From Actinomycetota bacterium (GTDB taxonomy: Bacteria > Actinomycetota > Thermoleophilia > Solirubrobacterales > Solirubrobacteraceae): a stretch of DNA of 64,000 nt. Positions within the stretch are counted from its first letter, which is position 1. Each line of letters starts with the position of its first letter. The notes below the pieces were generated by a model. That model was given only the letters and a program-made list of their open reading frames with translations, was not told where the DNA came from and ran no database searches. Location of the stretch: the NCBI GenBank assembly GCA_005883215.1, contig VAYS01000008.1, positions 22,951 to 86,950 of the forward strand, in the 5' to 3' direction. Below are positions 1 through 9,668 of the stretch, one piece after another. A program made the translations under genes and the position numbers.

Positions 1-2
1 AG

Positions 3-1316
3 ACTGCACTGCACAGCGTGCGTTGCCTGTCGGCGACCAAGTGCCTGGCGGTGGGCAACGGGGGTCTGATCGCCTCGACGTTCGACGGGTACGCCTCGAG
101 CTCGCTTTGGAGCCTGGACGCGACGCCCCCGTCGGTGATCCCCACGGCCAAGCCGACCGCGCTGCTCGACGTCGCCTGCGGGAGCGCCGACGCCTGCGTG
201 GCGGTGGGCCAGTACGGCACCGTGGTGACGAGCTCGGACGGCGGGGGCAGCTGGGCGTTGGCGCCGTCCGGCACCACGAACACCCTGGCCGGGGTGACCT
301 GTCCGAGCGCGAGCGTGTGCTTCGCCGTCGGCGACCAGGGCGTGGTGCTGCACAGCGGCGACGGCGGCAGCACGTGGACCGCCCAGTTCGCGCCCACGCC
401 CGCCAACCTCAACCGGGTCAGCTGCGTGGACACCCAGCGTTGCGTCGCCGTGGGTGCGCTGGGGACGATCGTGGCCACCGGGGACGGGGGCATGACCTGG
501 TCGCCGGGATCGACCGCGACGACTGCCTACCTCGCCGACGTCGCCTGTCCCGACGCGGCCCACTGCCTGGCCGTCGGGGCCGAGGGCACGGTGCTCGGCA
601 GCGGCGACTTGGGTCAGACTTGGCACGCCCAGCAATCCGGGGTCGGCGACGAGCTGTACTCGGTCTCCTGCTCTAGCGCGACGGCGTGCGCCGTCTCCGG
701 CAGCGCCGGAACGATTCTCACCACCGCCGACGGCGGGAAGGGCTGGACCGTTCAGGGCACCGGCACCGATCGAGCGCTGCGCGGCCTCGCCTGTCCGGCG
801 GACTCGGGCTGTGTGGCCGTCGGTGATCTCGGGTCGGCGCTGGCGATTGCCCCCCGGCCGGCCAGCTCGTCTGAATCGGCGGGCGGGAGCGGGTCACCGG
901 GCCCCAGCGGCCCGGCGGGCGAGAGCGGGCCACCCGGACCTAGCGGCCCGGCGGGCGCGAGCGGAGCCTCGGGTGCCCCCGGACCGGGCGGCGCGACCGG
1001 GCCGCCCGGCCCCCCAGGCACGCCAGGCCCGGCGGGACCGCCGGGTGGAGTCGGGCGGGCCGGGTCGGCCGGCTCCGGCGGCGCCCGGGCAGGCGCGCGG
1101 TGCGTGGTTCCCAAGCTGGTGGGCAAGCGCCTCGCTCGAGCGCGCCAGCTCCTGAATCTCGCCCACTGCGGAGCCGAGCGGCCGCGGAGGGAGCACGCTG
1201 CCCGTCACCTGCCCGCCCGGCGGCTCGTGATCGCGCGGCAGAGGCCATCCGCGGGCACCGTGCTGGCCCGCGGAGCCCGTGTGGACGTCACCGTCCGGGC
1301 CGATCGGCGCCGCTAG
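3..1316 (+). CDS. YCF48-like repeat protein with collagen-like region and C-terminal PASTA domain (5' partial)
   Basis: The reading frame is open from the left edge, and the first residues ([16 protein letters not shown]) already match the internal repeat, so the true start lies outside the window. About six repeats of the form C-x(6)-C-x-AVG followed by a GDGGxTW motif fill residues 1-275; this is the YCF48/BNR-type beta-propeller pattern with paired cysteines in each blade. A Gly-X-Y collagen-like stretch follows at about 289-350, then a PASTA-like module ([16 protein letters not shown] ... [18 protein letters not shown]) and a basic tail. It is probably an exported or surface protein; the ligand is unknown. 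The domain combination is clear, the function is not. Confidence 0.75.
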   Translation, partial: TALHSVRCLSATKCLAVGNGGLIASTFDGYASSSLWSLDATPPSVIPTAKPTALLDVACGSADACVAVGQYGTVVTSSDGGGSWALAPSGTTNTLAGVTCPSASVCFAVGDQGVVLHSGDGGSTWTAQFAPTPANLNRVSCVDTQRCVAVGALGTIVATGDGGMTWSPGSTATTAYLADVACPDAAHCLAVGAEGTVLGSGDLGQTWHAQQSGVGDELYSVSCSSATACAVSGSAGTILTTADGGKGWTVQGTGTDRALRGLACPADSGCVAVGDLGSALAIAPRPASSSESAGGSGSPGPSGPAGESGPPGPSGPAGASGASGAPGPGGATGPPGPPGTPGPAGPPGGVGRAGSAGSGGARAGARCVVPKLVGKRLARARQLLNLAHCGAERPRREHAARHLPARRLVIARQRPSAGTVLARGARVDVTVRADRRR

Positions 1317-1348
1317 TCTCTTCTCGCCCTCGCGCCGGCGAGCGGCGG

Positions 1349-1669
1349 TCAGCTCGTGTCCGTGTCGCGGCGCTCGGAGTCGCCCAGCTCGGGCAGGTTC
1401 TTGATGCCCTCGCGGGTCTCCCACTTGGAGTAGTTGTCCTGCATGGCGTCGATCAGCTCGCGCATGAAGCGCGGGGAGAGGTTGACGCGGGAGACGACCA
1501 CGCCGGGGACCTCCTCGGCCTCGACCTCGTGGTCGACGCGGGCGAAGGTCACGGTGAACTCGTAGTCGGAGTGACTGACGTTGGCGAAGTTGGCGTAGAC
1601 CCCGGCCATGATCTCGGGCGAGAAATGGATGTTGATATGGCGCTCGGAGCCCTGGTCTTCGCCGTTCAT
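1349..1669 (-). CDS. DUF3467 domain protein
   Basis: This 106-residue protein carries the DUF3467 signature INIHFSPEIMAGVYANFANV, followed by HSDYEFTVTFARVD and a conserved helix ending in MQDNYSKWE. The family is small, cytoplasmic and widespread, with no assigned biochemical role. A GGAG-type ribosome site lies just before the ATG. It is divergent from rlmH with only 22 bp between the two starts, so promoters must overlap the genes. Length is normal for the family. Recognition of the family is firm. Confidence 0.85.
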   Translation of the reverse strand: MNGEDQGSERHINIHFSPEIMAGVYANFANVSHSDYEFTVTFARVDHEVEAEEVPGVVVSRVNLSPRFMRELIDAMQDNYSKWETREGIKNLPELGDSERRDTDTS

Positions 1670-1691
1670 CTCGCTCCGTAGTATCGCAGCG

Positions 1692-2099
1692 ATGAAGCTG
1701 ACCGTTGTCTCCGTCGGTCGCCTGCGCCCGCCCTACACCGACGACGTCCAGCACTACAAAGGGCTGATCGCGCGCCACGCCCGGCTGGAGCTGCTCGAGC
1801 TGCGCGAGGACGAGCAGGTACCCCGCAGGCTGCCCGCCGACGCCTTCGTCTCCCTGCTGGCGGCGGACGGGGAGACCTACGACAGCCTGGGTTTCAGCCG
1901 CTTCATCGAGGATCGGCGCCAGTCCGGGCGCGACCTGTGCTTCGTGGTCGGCGGCCCCTACGGGCTCGATCTGGAGCACGTCTCGCACCGGCTCTCGCTG
2001 GGCCCGATGACCCTGCCCCACCAGCTGGCGCGGGTGGTGCTGCTCGAGCAGCTCTACCGTGCCCACAAGATCCTCGCCGGCGAGCCCTACCACTACTGA
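1692..2099 (+). CDS. rlmH: 23S rRNA (pseudouridine1915-N3)-methyltransferase RlmH
   Basis: RlmH is a SPOUT-class enzyme that N3-methylates pseudouridine 1915 in helix 69 of 23S rRNA using S-adenosylmethionine. The 135-residue product starts MKLTVVSVGRLR, shows the SAM-pocket motif FVVGGPYGLD, and ends with the family's signature LPHQLARVVLLEQLYRAHKILAGEPYHY pattern (His-Tyr-rich C-terminus). The ATG at 1692 gives the usual RlmH length. Its TGA overlaps the ATG of the channel gene downstream (TGATG), implying translational coupling. Confidence 0.92.
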   Translation: MKLTVVSVGRLRPPYTDDVQHYKGLIARHARLELLELREDEQVPRRLPADAFVSLLAADGETYDSLGFSRFIEDRRQSGRDLCFVVGGPYGLDLEHVSHRLSLGPMTLPHQLARVVLLEQLYRAHKILAGEPYHY

Positions 2100-3264
2100 T
2101 GACCAAGCCACCGACTGGCCGACCGACGGAGCGGCCGCCCAACCGGCCGCCCCCGCGGCCTTCCGAGCGCGCTCAGCACCCCCTGCGCCTGCTCGCCCTC
2201 TCGCGGCGGACGACCGGGCGCGAGCTGGCCCAGTTCATGCGGCGCATGCTGGTGCTCGGATCGGTGATCGCTGGCGTGCTGACCGCGGGGACGCTCGGGT
2301 TCGTTATCACCGAGGGGGTCAGCGTCTGGTACGGGTTTCAGTGGGCGCTGGACACCGCCTCGACGGTGGGCTCGCTCCCGCCTCCCCACGACGCACCGGG
2401 GCAGGTGGTCAAGGTCGCCCTGATCATGCTCGGCGTGGGTACGCTCTTCTATGCGCTGGTCACGGTGACCGAGTTCTTCGTCGCCGGGCACCTGGGCGAC
2501 GTGCTCGCCCAGCGGCGCATGCAGAGGATGATCGACTCCTTCTCCGACCACTACATCATCTGCGGCTACGGGCGCGTGGGCCGGCAGGTGGCGCGCGACC
2601 TGCGGGCGGCGCGCAGCCGCTACGTGGTGGTCGACCCGCTGCCCGAGAACCGCGAGCTCGCCCAGGGGGTGGGCATGCGCTTCATCGAAGGGGACGCCAC
2701 CGACGACGACGTGCTGCGCCAGGCGGGCATCGAGCGGGCCCGGGCGATCATGGCCTGCGCCGACTCCGACGCCGAGAACATCTTCATCACCCTCACCGCC
2801 CGCGAGCTGCGCTCGGACATCATCATCGTCGCCCGCGCCTCGGTGGAGGACTCAGAGAAGAAGCTCAAGCGCGCCGGGGCGGACCGCGTCATCTCGCCGT
2901 ACAAGACCAGCGGCCACGAGATGGCCCGGCTGGCCCTGCATCCCCAGCTGACCGGGGTGGTCGACGTGGGGGCCGACTACCGCATGGAGGAGATCGAGGT
3001 CAGCTCCGGCTGCGCCGGGGCGGATCAGACGATCGAGGACATCCGCGGGGGTTCGATCATCGTGGGCGTGCGCCGCGCCGACGGGACCTTCACTCCCCAG
3101 CCGCCGGGCGACAGCGTGCTCAAGCCCGGCGACGTGGTGATGGCGATGGGCACGGGCCGCACACTGCACCGCCTGGAGGAGCTGTTCGAGCCTCCCGGAG
3201 AGAGGGCCGGCGGGCCCCCGGAGCTCGACCCGCCGACGCCCTCCCCGCGGCAAGCCCCCGCCCG

Positions 3265-3268
<4 letters not shown>
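2099..3268 (+). CDS. Two-TM potassium-channel-like protein with RCK (TrkA-N/TrkA-C) domains
   Basis: The 389-residue protein has a Pro/Arg-rich N-terminus, TM1 at about 51-71, a pore-like loop, TM2 at about 103-125, then an RCK domain with the Rossmann motif GYGRVG at about 156-161 and a C-terminal TrkA-C-like domain (VGVRRADGTFTPQPPGDSVLKPGDVVMAMG). This is the MthK/Kch architecture. The filter reads TVGSLPPP (89-96) instead of TVGYGD, so ion selectivity is uncertain. The start overlaps the rlmH stop, and the end overlaps the argS GTG (GTGA), giving a tight three-gene operon. Confidence 0.85.
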
Positions 3269-4941
<1,673 letters not shown>

Positions 4942-4968
4942 GGCCGGCGCCCCGCCGCCCGGATCGGC

Positions 4969-5727
4969 TTACAGCGAGTAGATGAAGTCCAGTCCCACCA
5001 GGCTGAGCACGTGGCGGGCGTCGTTGTTGAGCCGCGTCAGCTCCTCGGTGAAGATCAGCACGCCCATGGCGATCAGCACCGCCCCGGAGATCGCGGTGAT
5101 GATCAGGTAGTGGTCGCGCAGCCAGCGAAATGCGTTCGTGGCCCGGTCAAACGCCACCGCGGTGATGAGGAACGGGACGGCCAGGCCCGCCGAGTAGAAC
5201 GCCAGCAGGACCCCGCCGTGGTAGACCGAGGAGGAGGTCGAGGCGGCGGTCAGGATCGAGCCCAGGGTGGGCCCCACGCAGGGCGTCCAGGCGATCGCGA
5301 AGGCGGCGCCGGCCAGTAGCGGCCCTCCCGAGCCGGCCCGCCGGATCAGGACGTCCGGGCGCCACTCGCGGTTGAGCCGCGGGACGAACGGGGTCAGCAC
5401 GAACAGCACCCCCAGGGCGATGATCACCGCGCCGGCCACGCGGTCCAGCGTCTGGTGGTGGTGCTGGAGGGTCGAGCCGAGCTTGGTGGCGGTCATGCCC
5501 AGCAGCACGAACATGACCGAGAACGACAGGCAGAACACGGCGCTGGGCAGGAGCACGCGGCGCAGGTGATGGCGCTCGGAGAGCTCGCGGATGGTGACGC
5601 CGCTGACCGCCGACAGGTAGCCGGGGACGAGCGGGAGCACGCACGGGGAGATGAACGACACGAACCCCACCGCGAACGCGGCCAGCACCGTAGTCCCGGT
5701 CGCCTGTGAGCCGGACGCCGCCAGCAT
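4969..5727 (-). CDS. ccdA: Cytochrome c biogenesis transmembrane protein CcdA
   Basis: CcdA passes electrons across the membrane from thioredoxin to periplasmic or extracellular thiol-disulfide proteins needed for cytochrome c maturation. The 252-residue protein has six predicted membrane segments and both family cysteines, in FISPCVLPLVPGYLSAVSG near the N-terminus and AWTPCVGPTLGS in the middle. The ATG at 5727 lies two bases after the ccmH stop. It is the last gene of tlpA-ccmH-ccdA and converges with argS. Confidence 0.92.
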   Translation of the reverse strand: MLAASGSQATGTTVLAAFAVGFVSFISPCVLPLVPGYLSAVSGVTIRELSERHHLRRVLLPSAVFCLSFSVMFVLLGMTATKLGSTLQHHHQTLDRVAGAVIIALGVLFVLTPFVPRLNREWRPDVLIRRAGSGGPLLAGAAFAIAWTPCVGPTLGSILTAASTSSSVYHGGVLLAFYSAGLAVPFLITAVAFDRATNAFRWLRDHYLIITAISGAVLIAMGVLIFTEELTRLNNDARHVLSLVGLDFIYSL

Positions 5728-5729
5728 GC

Positions 5730-6290
5730 TCAGAGGTCGTAGCGGGCCAGGTCGCGCTCGAGATGGCGCGCCTCGTCGGTCGGCAGCGCCGGGGTCGCGG
5801 GCGCTGCCGCCCGCCCGCGTCGGCGCCAGCGCGAAAGCAGCAGCGCCACCAGCGCCACCAGCACTACGACGGCAGCGAGCGGGACCAGGTAGGCGGCGGC
5901 GTCGAAGCCGTGGCTGGGGGGAAGGGCCAGCACGCCGCGTCCGAACTGGGTGACCAGGGCCTGCTTGATCTGGGCGCTGGTCCTGCCTTGGGCGATCAGG
6001 GCGCGGATGAAGGCCCGCTCGCGGTCGGCCTGCGGAGAGTCGGCGAGGTTGAGCGGAACCCCGCACACCGGGCACATCACCTCGCGCTCGATGTCGGGCA
6101 GCGAGGCGCGGGCTCGGGGGGCGGGGGCGCCGGACGGCCGGGCGGGACCGGGCGCCTGGGCGGGACCCGCCGGCGCCAAGGTCCCGTGGGCGGGTGACCG
6201 GGGCTCGGCCCGGGCGGCGACCGCGCTTCCCAGCGCGGCGCACACCAGCGCGAGCAGCGCAAACGCGCGCGGGCCGCCCCGAAGGCTCAC
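5730..6290 (-). CDS. ccmH: Cytochrome c maturation thiol protein CcmH (CcmH/NrfF family)
   Basis: CcmH keeps the CxxC thiols of apocytochrome c reduced for heme ligation. The 186-residue protein has an N-terminal signal or anchor (ALLALVCAALGSAVAARA), a Pro/Ala-rich linker, the family core VMCPVCGVPLNLADSPQADRER with redox pair CPVC, then a C-terminal TM segment (YLVPLAAVVVLVALVALLL) and a short cytoplasmic tail. The canonical LRCxxC is MCPVC here. Its start overlaps the tlpA stop (ATGA) and its stop is adjacent to ccdA. Confidence 0.88.
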   Translation of the reverse strand: MSLRGGPRAFALLALVCAALGSAVAARAEPRSPAHGTLAPAGPAQAPGPARPSGAPAPRARASLPDIEREVMCPVCGVPLNLADSPQADRERAFIRALIAQGRTSAQIKQALVTQFGRGVLALPPSHGFDAAAYLVPLAAVVVLVALVALLLSRWRRRGRAAAPATPALPTDEARHLERDLARYDL

Positions 6291-6847
6291 GAGCTTTGGG
6301 CCAGCGCCACAGCGCGGCGCAGGAAGTCGGAGCTGACCTCGCCGCGGGAGATCGCGGCGACCCGTCCGCTGCGGTCGAGCACGAAGGTCTCGGGCAGCTG
6401 GGTGGTTCCGTAGGCCTGGGCGAGCTTGCCGTCGACGTCGCGCAGGCTGGGATAGGTGGAGTGATGCTCGGACATGAAGGCCAGCGAGTCGGAACTGAGG
6501 TCGCGGAAGGTGACCCCGATGATGGTGCCCCTGATGTGGCTCAGCGCCGCCTGGGTGCGGTTGAGGAGGGGGGCCTCCTCAGCGCACGGCGTGCACCACG
6601 AGGCCCAGAAGTTCACCACCACGACCTGTCCGCGGTAGTCGGCCAGCCGCCGCTGGCCGCCCCCCTGGAGCAGCGGCAGCGACCGGTCGGGCGCCGGCGG
6701 GCGCTGACCGTGGGCCACCGCGTCGTCCAGCGTGCGGCTGTGGCTGCGCGCCGCCACGCCATAGACGAGCACACCGAGCAGACCCGCGGCGCACACGGCC
6801 ACCAGCGAGGCATCTGGCGTTTCGTGACGCCGTCCAGGGTTGGCCAC
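6287..6847 (-). CDS. TlpA/ResA/CcmG-type thiol-disulfide oxidoreductase
   Basis: A membrane-anchored thioredoxin-fold protein that reduces disulfides in apocytochrome c. It shows an N-terminal TM segment (LVAVCAAGLLGVLVYGV), then the redoxin domain with active site NFWASWCTPCAEEAP and the cis-Pro region TTQLPETFVLDRSGRV. I chose the GTG at 6847 (186 residues), which places the anchor near the start; an ATG at 6952 would add 35 residues that do not look coding-constrained. First gene of the operon with ccmH and ccdA. Confidence 0.88.
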   Translation of the reverse strand: MANPGRRHETPDASLVAVCAAGLLGVLVYGVAARSHSRTLDDAVAHGQRPPAPDRSLPLLQGGGQRRLADYRGQVVVVNFWASWCTPCAEEAPLLNRTQAALSHIRGTIIGVTFRDLSSDSLAFMSEHHSTYPSLRDVDGKLAQAYGTTQLPETFVLDRSGRVAAISRGEVSSDFLRRAVALAQSS

Positions 6848-7010
6848 CAGCCGACGCTCGGGTGCGAAAACGAGCTCCTCAAACGGCGGACCACACAGAC
6901 CGCCCTGCTGACGCATGTACGACGGCTGGACGTCGGACGCGCGCATGTGCATGTCGCCTGCGGAGTCGCCGTAGCGAGTTCGCTTGTCGTTTCGTTACAC
7001 CCCCCCAGTA

Positions 7011-7054
7011 GTTGGGCCGCGGATCGGGCGGATCCCCCGGGTTGGGCCGCGGAT
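7011..7054. repeat. Two direct copies of the intergenic repeat GTTGGGCCGCGGAT, 30-bp period
   Basis: GTTGGGCCGCGGAT occurs at 7011-7024 and again at 7041-7054 between tlpA and the DUF4333 lipoprotein gene. It is a variant of a short motif (GCCGCGGATCGCGCG) that recurs in other intergenic gaps of this window. Confidence 0.6.
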
Positions 7055-7087
7055 TGCGCGGGTCGGGTGTCTAGTTCGTGGCTTGAG

Positions 7088-7465
7088 CTACGGCGTGCCA
7101 CCACCACCGGAGCCGCCGGTGGTGTCCGTGGTGGTGGCGCCGTTGCCCTGGCCGGCGCCCGGCGGTGGGGTGATTTGGACCCGCTCGCCGTGGACGCGGA
7201 CGGCGCCGCTGGAGTCGAGCATCTCTACCGGCACGGCGCCCTTCGAGCCGTCCTTACCCGTCACGGTGCACGTGAAGGTGCCCCCCTTCTTGGCCGTGAT
7301 TCCGCTCGGGCATGACACAGACGCGAGGTTTGACCGGTGCATTGCTTGCCTGACGAGCGATTCGGCCTTGCCCTTGTCGATTTCGGTGGATCCGCAACTG
7401 GCGAGCACCAGCACGAGTGCCCCCAGTAGGGGCGCAATCACGGTGCGGCTGACCTGCTGAGACAT
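7088..7465 (-). CDS. DUF4333 domain lipoprotein
   Basis: The 125-residue product has a lipoprotein signal peptide ending in the lipobox LASC (cysteine within VLVLASCGSTEIDKG) and a DUF4333 domain with the paired cysteines VSCPSG and TFTCTVTGKDG, common in actinobacterial cell-envelope lipoproteins of unknown role. The C-terminus is Gly/Thr-rich. I chose the ATG at 7465 because a strong GAGGAGGG ribosome site lies six bases upstream; a further upstream start is possible but lacks one. Confidence 0.82.
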   Translation of the reverse strand: MSQQVSRTVIAPLLGALVLVLASCGSTEIDKGKAESLVRQAMHRSNLASVSCPSGITAKKGGTFTCTVTGKDGSKGAVPVEMLDSSGAVRVHGERVQITPPPGAGQGNGATTTDTTGGSGGGGTP

Positions 7466-7665
7466 CCACGCCCTCCTCATCGCGGGGAGCCTCTCACCTG
7501 GTCGGAACCCGGTCAAGCCAAGCGCTCCGGCGCAGCCGTGGCAGGAGCTAGACTGGTTCTACGGGTCGAGCGTTGGTTCGACCAAGGCAGTGCCCCGCGT
7601 TCTCGCAGTTGTTGCCTTCCAGCACCCTCCGCGTTTCGCAGTGCACATACCCCGGAGGGAAGAGG

Positions 7666-7869
7666 ATGGCCACAGGAACTGTGAAGTGGTTCAACGACGA
7701 CAAGGGCTTCGGATTCATCACGCCGGATGATTCCGGCAAGGATCTGTTTGTGCACCACAGCGCGATCCAGGGCGCCGGCTTTAAGTCGCTGGCCGAGGGC
7801 GCGAAGGTGAGCTACGACGCCGAGCAAGGCCCGAAGGGTCCGGCGGCCGCAAACGTCCAGGCGCTGTAA
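7666..7869 (+). CDS. Cold-shock protein, CspA family
   Basis: A 67-residue single cold-shock domain (OB-fold) that binds single-stranded RNA and DNA. RNP1-like [15 protein letters not shown] and RNP2-like [10 protein letters not shown] motifs are intact, and the length is exactly that of CspA. A GGAGGGAAGAGG purine run precedes the ATG at 7666. There is a long leader upstream (from about 7517), which is usual for csp genes and may carry thermosensitive structure. Confidence 0.95.
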   Translation: MATGTVKWFNDDKGFGFITPDDSGKDLFVHHSAIQGAGFKSLAEGAKVSYDAEQGPKGPAAANVQAL

Positions 7870-8038
7870 GCCCACCGACTTCAACCAGCTACGGAGGGTC
7901 GGCGTGCCTCGCGGCGGCGCCTCTGGGTGGCAGCAGGCCAGGTCGGCACAGACTCGGTAGACGCGAACCGATCCCGGGCTTCACCCAAATGGCGTGCGTG
8001 TTATCGACGTGTTCGAAACCCACAAAGGATGGTCATAC

Positions 8039-8260
8039 ATGAGCGGCAAGAAGAAGACCACGATGGCAAAGCTCACCCGTGAAAGAAGGCTCCGCGAGCG
8101 TCGGCAGGAGAAGCAGGCCAGGAAGGACGCGAGGAAGCAGGCGGCGGCAGATCAGCCAGGCGAGCCCAGCGACGTGCTAACCGGCGAGGACAGTGAGTCA
8201 GTAGGGCCAGATGCTGGGGAGCCCGCTATCGACCCCGCCGTTGAGGCCCGCGACGTCTGA
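8039..8260 (+). CDS. Small charged protein, hypothetical
   Basis: A 73-residue product with a strongly basic first half rich in Arg, Lys, Glu and Gln (KLTRERRLRERRQEKQARKDARKQ in two overlapping stretches), predicted as one long helix, and an acidic disordered second half. I recognise similar small proteins near cold-shock genes in actinobacteria but no named domain. AAAGGATGG precedes the chosen ATG at 8039. It lies 170 bp after the cold-shock gene on the same strand. Confidence 0.55.
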   Translation: MSGKKKTTMAKLTRERRLRERRQEKQARKDARKQAAADQPGEPSDVLTGEDSESVGPDAGEPAIDPAVEARDV

Positions 8261-8372
8261 GCTCGCAGGCGCCGCAGGGCGGTGGCCGGAGTAGCGACCT
8301 CCGGCTGTTTGCCCCCTCCCGTTATCCGTGGGCCCCGGATCGCGCGCACCGGCCCGTGAGGAGCGGGGGTTA

Positions 8373-8387
8373 GCCGCGGATCGCGCG
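8373..8387. repeat. Dispersed intergenic repeat GCCGCGGATCGCGCG
   Basis: Exact copy of a 15-bp motif found also at 22704-22718 and 59697-59711, always between genes. A related CGGATCGCGCGCA lies about 35 bp upstream, near 8337. The gap 8261-8414 shows no gene. Confidence 0.55.
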
Positions 8388-8414
8388 CATGGGCCGAGCG
8401 GGTCTCGTCGTCGC

Positions 8415-9035
8415 TTAGCGGGGGAGGAGCTGGAGGATGGGGATGGTGCGACCCACCCGGGCTGCTCTGTCCCGGTAGGCGGCGTACGGTGAGAAGACGC
8501 GGTCGGCGAGTTCCCAGAGCCGGGTGCGCGACGCTTCGTCATCGACGATTTCAGCCCGGAACGGCTGGCCGCCGAGCAGGACATCGGGATTTGCGCAGGC
8601 GTTGTGAAACCACGACGGGTGCTCGGGAAGGCCGAGCTTGGAGGCGATGATGGTCACCCGCTCGCCGTCGTGGAAGTAGATAACGCCGTTGCGACGCACA
8701 CGGCCAGTGCGCGAGCCGCGCGTCTCCAGCAACGCGGTCGGGAGCATGAGCCCCATGCCGAGACGGCCTCGAGTCAGCCGCATCAGGTAGGGGTCAACCT
8801 TCCACAGGACCCTGGGGGAGAGCCAGGCCGCTACTCGTGTGCCAATGAAGCGCACATACGCCCGATATAGCGGGCCACGAGGGGCCCGAGGATCGACGTA
8901 CGGCAGAGCGCCGCGGGAGGAAATGAGGACTCCTTGGTGGGCTGAGAGTCGGACTCGGCGTCCGCTCGCCTCGGCGCAAGCGTACTCGTCGGCACCCAAG
9001 CGGTAGCTGGGTCCGGTCCGCTGTTGGCGGCGCAT
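8415..9035 (-). CDS. Deazaflavin (F420)-type nitroreductase family protein (DDN fold)
   Basis: The C-terminal two-thirds matches the DDN/nitroreductase F420 fold: LLETRGSRTGRVRRNGVIYFHDGERVTIIASK, then PSWFHNACANPDVLL and a final RTIPILQL. Members use coenzyme F420 or bind related flavins. The ATG at 9035 gives 206 residues; the first 40 residues are poorly conserved-looking and an internal GTG near 8862 is an alternative, so the start is uncertain. It is divergent from the NTF2-like gene at 9114. Confidence 0.78.
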   Translation of the reverse strand: MRRQQRTGPSYRLGADEYACAEASGRRVRLSAHQGVLISSRGALPYVDPRAPRGPLYRAYVRFIGTRVAAWLSPRVLWKVDPYLMRLTRGRLGMGLMLPTALLETRGSRTGRVRRNGVIYFHDGERVTIIASKLGLPEHPSWFHNACANPDVLLGGQPFRAEIVDDEASRTRLWELADRVFSPYAAYRDRAARVGRTIPILQLLPR

Positions 9036-9113
9036 CGCGCGGACGGGTGGAGTTGGGCCGGAGGTGTGGATCTGCCACGATCCGGTGGCAGCCAACGAGC
9101 GGAGGGAGGTCGG

Positions 9114-9410
9114 ATGGACGAGACGAGCGCGCGCCAGCACATCCACCAGCATGCCGATGCCGTTGTCCGCGGCGACATGGACGCGGTGGTAGCTGACTTT
9201 TCCGAGGAGCTGCGTCCGCAGGTGCCGCAGATCGCTCAGGCGCTGCCGCAACCGGTGACGGCGGCCGAGGTGTTGAGCATCGACGTCGGGGACACCGAGA
9301 GCGTGGCGATGATTCGCTACGCAGGCGAAGCCAGCGAGGTGACCATCCGCTCGCAGTGGCAGGACCAAGGCGGACGGCCAGTGATCGTCGCCGCCGAACC
9401 CGCGGGCTGA
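9114..9410 (+). CDS. SnoaL/NTF2-like small protein
   Basis: This 98-residue protein begins DETSARQHIHQHADAVVRGDMDAVVADFS, the typical first helix and hairpin of the NTF2-like cone fold, and continues with beta-strands. It lacks clear catalytic residues, and no substrate can be assigned. GGAGGGAGG sits just upstream of the ATG at 9114, fixing the start. The stretch 9411-9668 downstream has no gene that I can support. Confidence 0.7.
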   Translation: MDETSARQHIHQHADAVVRGDMDAVVADFSEELRPQVPQIAQALPQPVTAAEVLSIDVGDTESVAMIRYAGEASEVTIRSQWQDQGGRPVIVAAEPAG

Positions 9411-9668
9411 CCTCCCGCCAGCGCGCGCTCTTCCAGGCGAAGGTTGGGCGCCGTGCACCTGGTCAGCTCTCTGGCGCCGTCACGCTCGAGGACGACGCGA
9501 ACCGTGACCGCCGGACGCGGAACCTGCTCCACTTTGGGCATGTGGCTCGGCCTGGCGAGCCGTTGGATACCGATCCGCTCTGTCGGGCGGGCGGTGGAGT
9601 CCGAGGAGCCCAGCCGTCTTGGATCGTTGGGTGTCCGCCGGCGGCGGCCCGGCCGGCGGGAGGACCAG

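Noticed and set aside
894..2111. Long open frame on the minus strand (405 codons) across three other genes
   Set aside because: It is antisense to the YCF48-like gene and rlmH, and spans DUF3467 in another frame; its product is Arg/Gly/Pro-rich and has no domain. High GC opens such frames.
2059..3264. Upstream extension of the argS frame, giving a 960-codon protein
   Set aside because: The extension is out of frame with the real channel gene and has shadow composition (Arg/Ala/Gly runs); the GTG at 3265 overlapping the channel stop gives a normal ArgRS.
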